A DNA stretch of 64,000 nucleotides, taken from the NCBI GenBank assembly GCA_026120035.1, contig JALRME010000034.1:124001-188000 (forward strand), written 5' to 3'. Under the pieces are notes generated by a model. That model saw nothing but the letters and a program-made list of their open reading frames with translations. It did no database searches and was not told the DNA's origin. The translations under genes and the position numbers were made by a program. This document shows positions 60,025-64,000 of the stretch, one piece after another. Source of the DNA: Coleophoma eucalyptorum (Eukaryota; Ascomycota; Leotiomycetes; Helotiales; Dermateaceae). Every line of letters starts with the position of its first letter. Positions within the stretch are counted from its first letter, which is position 1.

Positions 60025-61067
60025 TTAGATGTTTCCTGATATTCCGGGTTGGATTTTCTCCAGCTTCTGTAGCACCTCGTTCCAGACTCTCTCCTGTGTG
60101 ATCTTTCCGTCTTTGCTACATTCGATCTTGGTCACCCTGAAACGTGATTAGAGACCAGCCATCTTAATATTCGGATTGTGGCTTACGGTTTGACTTTGCA
60201 CTCGCTCAAATATTGGCCATGTGACTCTAGTCCGCGTACTACTCCATCGACAATGACCCTGCTACCAACCTCTACATGCCTGGCCAGTACCTTTTCCATA
60301 ATTTTGATACTCATCAAATCGGATTTTTCGTGCGTTAGTTCGGTGGCACAATATCCAGGCGAAGCACAATTGAGGACTACCTTGGCACCCTTGCTGCTGT
60401 GGGGTGATTTGTCCATCTGTGCTGCGAGCTCACGGACACAAAACATAACCAGGAGCTTAGACAAGAAGTATCGGTTTTCCATATCCGCCGTGGCCTCGTT
60501 GTTAAGCGTCTCGAAAATTGCTCCTTCCTTCGCTTTGCGCTCATTGAACTTTACCCAGTTTTGTCCTTCGGATCCTATCATCGTGATGCGCGGCGTGGTG
60601 CCAAACTTCTGGGCTGACTCCCGTAGCTTCGGAAGCAGTAGGAGAGTGAGCAGGAACGTGTGAACAAGGTTCACGGTAATAGTTGACTCGTTGTCTTCTA
60701 CGAGTTTATAAGCAAATGTCGCGATGCCGGCATTGTTGACCAAGGCATCAATCCTTGGGAGAGTTTCAGCGCGCTGAGCAAACGCCTTGACCGAGGCCTG
60801 ATTTGCAACATCAAGCGGCCAGACTTCGATATCGATTGACTTCGACGGGTTGGCCTTCAAAATTGAGGCTTTAGCAGCTTCACCAGCAGAGATTGAGCGC
60901 ACCGCGAGAATGAGCTTGGAGGCGCCGAGTCGAGCGATATGTTTCGCTGTCTCAAAACCTAGGCCACGGTTTGAGCCGCTGATGATGACGGTTTGCCCAT
61001 AGAGGGAAGCGGTGGGAACCAGAGGTGTGGTTATGAACTGAGCATAGAGAAACTCGGGGAACAACAT
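60025..61067 (-). CDS. Short-chain dehydrogenase/reductase
   Basis: Two exons (61067-60187 and 60136-60025) join across a 49-base intron (GTAAGC to TTTCAG, phase 2) to give 330 residues. The cofactor turn is IISGSNRGLGFETAKHIA, LVNNAG follows near residue 115, TMIGSEGQ carries the Ser, and ENRYFLSKLL gives the Tyr and Lys. NCASPGYCATEL is the family's Pro-Gly loop. It belongs to the same broad group as the enzyme at 5843-6991 but shares little sequence outside the motifs, so the two are not recent duplicates. The C-terminal exon adds a charged helix (QERVWNEVLQKLEKI). The gene is divergent from a Zn2Cys6 factor, which suggests local control. The substrate is unknown. Confidence 0.92.
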
Positions 61068-61707
61068 GGCTAGAGCTGCTCAGGTCTGATGTCGAGAATT
61101 GGGTGAAAATCAGCTATTGTCGAAATGATCTAATTTATACTGGGATTTTCTCTGAGGTGGTGAATCTGAGTAGAGAGAATCTCGAATGATCTACGGAAAG
61201 TATGAGGCAGGCTGCTGGATATAAACACGACTGTAGTGTAAAAGAACGGGATTCGAAGAGGTGGTCCATGGCTTTATCTAGTCGGCTATGAAGGCCAAAC
61301 TTGGCATTTCTGTCGGACAAAATCTCCATGGAATTTAAATCGGAAGTATGGGTTAACTCCATCACTGCGCCATGGTTACAATAATACCCATCAATAGCAG
61401 TTTGTTTTGGGATCAAGTGGTAGATGGATGACCGTCGAGACTGGGAAGTAGGGCCAGGATGGTGTTTCTCGCCTTCTGATAGATGCTGCTGCTAGCCTGC
61501 TCGCGCAAAAGCTAACCCGTTGCGGTCTGGCGCTGCTTCACTCCACCCGAGCTCAAATGCTAACTGCTTCGGGAAGATATCCTCAGCCATCGCTTCTTCT
61601 CTCCCCTCGTTGCTGATATCCGACATCTACACGACGACTGTGGGTACCTAGTAGAGAATGGCCCCTAGAGAGATTTGAAATCATTCTATTCTGTGGGTCT
61701 GGTCAAG
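61068..61707. promoter_or_regulatory. Divergent promoter between SDR and Zn2Cys6 gene
   Basis: About 640 bases between divergent starts. CGG triplets occur at 61283, 61314 and 61341 without regular spacing. No repeated operator comparable to those at 41935 or 46970 was found. Confidence 0.45.
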
Positions 61708-63741
61708 ATGGTGAACAATGGAGCCTCCGGAGCCTGTTATGCATGCAAGCAAAGGCACAAGAAGGTACATATAAGCCATTGCGATCCCCAATCTCCAACC
61801 ATGCTGATCGTGTGATTAGTGTGACGAGACACGCCCGGTAAGTAGCCCTTGCATCTAGAGCGCCGCATTTATTGCATAGTGGCACCGATCCAAGGTCACG
61901 GTTCGAGCGTGACTTGAATATGGTGCTAACTCGTCGTCCGGCTACCGCAGTCATGCCTCCGATGCAGCAGAGCACATCGCCAGTGCCCAGGATACATTGT
62001 CAGCAAGGAGCGCAAATTTGTAAACTATGCTGCGGAGCCAGACTGCAACTTGGTGCATCAGCCATTGGCTGGCTCCTTGCACCATTCAACTCATATTGAT
62101 GTGCAGGAGTGGCCAAATATTGAGCAGAATGCTCGTTCGACATTTTTCAAAGACTACTGTATTACTTCATCAAATCAAAGTCTATCTCGTGGATTCCTGA
62201 ATGGCCTTGAGACTATGGTTGCTGAAGCTGGACCGACATCCGAAGTTGGAAAAGCCTGTACAATCATAGCGTTGGCCAATCTTGGGAAGAAGGCCGGAAG
62301 CCCTATGCTTGTGCATGCGGCTGAGGACATGCATGCTTTGTTATTGTGGTCTTTTCGCCTGAGTATATCCGATGAAACGGCATCTGCCAGTGTCAAATCC
62401 CTTATTACTGCAGTATTACTCGGTTTGTATGAGGTCAGCTTTCTCTCTGCTTCTAGAGTAGACAATTCCTGACATTCATAGATCATCATGAGTACTGAAG
62501 CGTATCATGGTGCACATATAGCTCATGCGAATGGAATATCAGCCATCCTTATTAGTGAACAATCACCATTTGATTTAGTATGTGGTGGAAAGCTCTTCCA
62601 ACTTGCAAATCCGTTACCACACGAGGGCCTGGAACTGAATGGTTCTGAACTGCAATACTTGCAATACTCTCTTACGAGAAACACCAAAATATCCCCGATC
62701 TTTAGCGTCTTATGTACGCCATTTGTCAAGCAGACAAACTCCACAATAGAGTCAATATTTATCCAGACGGCATCTTTATTACTGAGGGCAAGACCCTTGC
62801 TAGCCGCGGAAGCAACAGTAGATCAACTTTATTGCCTTAAGCAAGACGCCGAACAGCTCAACGAGAGATACGATTACTGGACGGAAAATACCACCGATGA
62901 ATGGAGACCTAGATCGGTGGGGGTTATTGCATCGAAAAACGGTGAAGGAATGTGAGTAAATATATGAGCATTCTATGTTTCTGCTGGCGTTTTCGCCTCG
63001 GTAGATTTCTATCCATGGCCACAAGTGTTTTCAGTGAATTGCGAGATTCTCTAGAGCCAATACTCCTTGGATTACATGTTGCCGAAACAGCTTAGACTTA
63101 TTATTGAGAGAGCGATACTGACTTGGAACTCAAAGACCATGTGTGGGCTACTGGCCCGGTAATATCTCGTCCTATTACGATGGTAAGTTATATGTTCTAT
63201 TACTCCACGCCTAGTAACTCGATATAGCCTACATTGCTTCGATATGGGGCAATTATCGCAAAGCTCGTCTGTTACTTTTGGAAGTTATACTGGATTGCTA
63301 TAAACGGATTAACACCTTTCACCCCCTAGAAATCGACTCTTCAATACCCAAACAAACCAAAGAACTCATCGAAGGTATTGTATCCTCCATCCCATTTTTT
63401 CTAGCGGCAGATCTCCAAGTATTCCTCGAGACTGCCACGACGGGCACACCTGCTATTGTTCCTGGTAGACCAGTCGGTGGTTTACTTCTGATGAACACGT
63501 TGTGGGTGTTAACAATGATACCGATGGTTGAGCCGAAGCTTAAAGTCTATCTAAGAAACTGCTTAGTTTGGATTGGTGACCACATGGGCATTGGTCAAGC
63601 TACAATTTTATCTAAGGTCAGATATACATGAGAACTCTCGATATTGGGAAAAACTGACGAGGTCGGTAGTGCACCACGATGGAGCTATTCGATTATACCA
63701 TGGAGGCGCATGTGGTCATCTGGGCGGGAATGCTCATATAG
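61708..63741 (+). CDS. Zn2Cys6 transcription factor with an 18-base micro-exon
   Basis: Seven exons (61708-61764, 61820-61837, 61951-62433, 62482-62951, 63136-63182, 63228-63616, 63670-63741) join in phase to give 511 residues. The zinc cluster CYACKQRHKKC, DETRPS, CLRCSRAHRQC, with Cys at 10, 13, 20, 27, 30 and 37, is assembled from three exons, the middle one coding only CDETRP. The following QCPGY is typical of this sub-family. Later motifs are FFKDYCITSSNQSLSRGFL, LITAVLLGLYEI, DEWRPRSVGVIA, VGYWPGNISSYYDAYIASIW, and the C-terminal MEAHVVIWAGMLI. Intron 4 is long (184 bases); removing it restores the YWPG motif. It is divergent from the dehydrogenase and may control it. Confidence 0.87.
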
Positions 63742-64000
63742 AGTGAGTAGTGTCTTGAAAAACAATGAGATTCTGCACAGATGTCTGGTAATACCTATCT
63801 GTTGCTGGTACACCGGAGCTTTAACGTAGTGTCACGAGGGCTCCCGCTGCAATGATAGTTTAGGGCGGTTTCGAGTCTCCGCGATGCTGACTTGAGTTGA
63901 AGAATAAAATGTTACAATAAATTCGAGCTAACTACACTGGGTACTTGCTATACATTATGTCTGTATATAAGGGATAATATTGCCCTCTTGGGATTGGAAC
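63742..64000. other. Right edge, no gene recognised
   Basis: The last 260 bases hold the 3' flank of the transcription factor and no recognisable coding sequence. Confidence 0.6.

Noticed and set aside
1..64000. tRNA, rRNA, CRISPR or transposon
   Set aside because: I looked for T-loop patterns, terminal repeats, target-site duplications and transposase or polymerase motifs by eye and saw none that I could support.

Overview
The window looks like nuclear DNA of a filamentous ascomycete (Pezizomycotina). Genes are split by many short introns of about 44-180 bases with GTRAGT- or GTCAGT-like donors, CTAAC/CTGAC-like branch sites and AG ends. The gene content is typically fungal: four Zn2Cys6 transcription factors, several HET-domain genes, a PNP/NB-ARC/TPR NLR, SAT4 rhodopsin-like membrane proteins and MFS carriers. 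I suspect a Leotiomycete from general gene content, but nothing in the sequence proves this. I saw no transposon, rRNA, tRNA or CRISPR array. Most gene models below were rebuilt by hand by joining exons so that phase, splice motifs and protein motifs agree.

Layout. 0-3 kb: the 3' end of a probable HET gene and a small coiled-coil protein with a nuclear localisation signal. 3-5.8 kb: mostly non-coding, with a possible relic of a STAND-protein N-terminus. 5.8-7 kb: a short-chain dehydrogenase. 7.4-19.1 kb: an allorecognition/immunity island. It holds a TPR-like/HET fusion, a divergently oriented PNP-NB-ARC-TPR NLR, and a HET gene broken by a one-base frameshift.

20.2-27.7 kb: a probable catabolic cluster. 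It has a Zn2Cys6 regulator, an AtuA-like (DUF1446) protein and a class III CoA-transferase. The last two share a divergent promoter that carries a duplicated CGGCCCG-type element. 29-33.5 kb: two SAT4-family membrane proteins. 34.2-35 kb: a secreted, repeat-built Ala/Pro-rich protein. 36.8-44.2 kb: a sugar-use cluster with a Zn2Cys6 regulator, a sugar/H+ symporter and a cytosolic GH5 glycosidase. The divergent promoter of the symporter and GH5 holds two copies of the same 26-base palindrome, CGGGGCAA-N10-TTGCCCCG.

44.9-46.1 kb: decayed coding sequence. 46.2-54.7 kb: a second probable metabolic cluster. It has an antibiotic-biosynthesis-monooxygenase-like enzyme, a Zn2Cys6 regulator, an aldo-keto reductase, an alpha/beta hydrolase and a Dal5-type MFS carrier. 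The promoter between the first two carries four CGG triplets spaced exactly 10 bases apart. 57.3-59.3 kb: a HET-E-type HET gene. 60-63.7 kb: a short-chain dehydrogenase divergent from a fourth Zn2Cys6 regulator.

The recurring theme is small metabolic modules, each beside its own Zn2Cys6 regulator and with candidate operator repeats in the divergent promoter, set among rapidly evolving HET/NLR genes.
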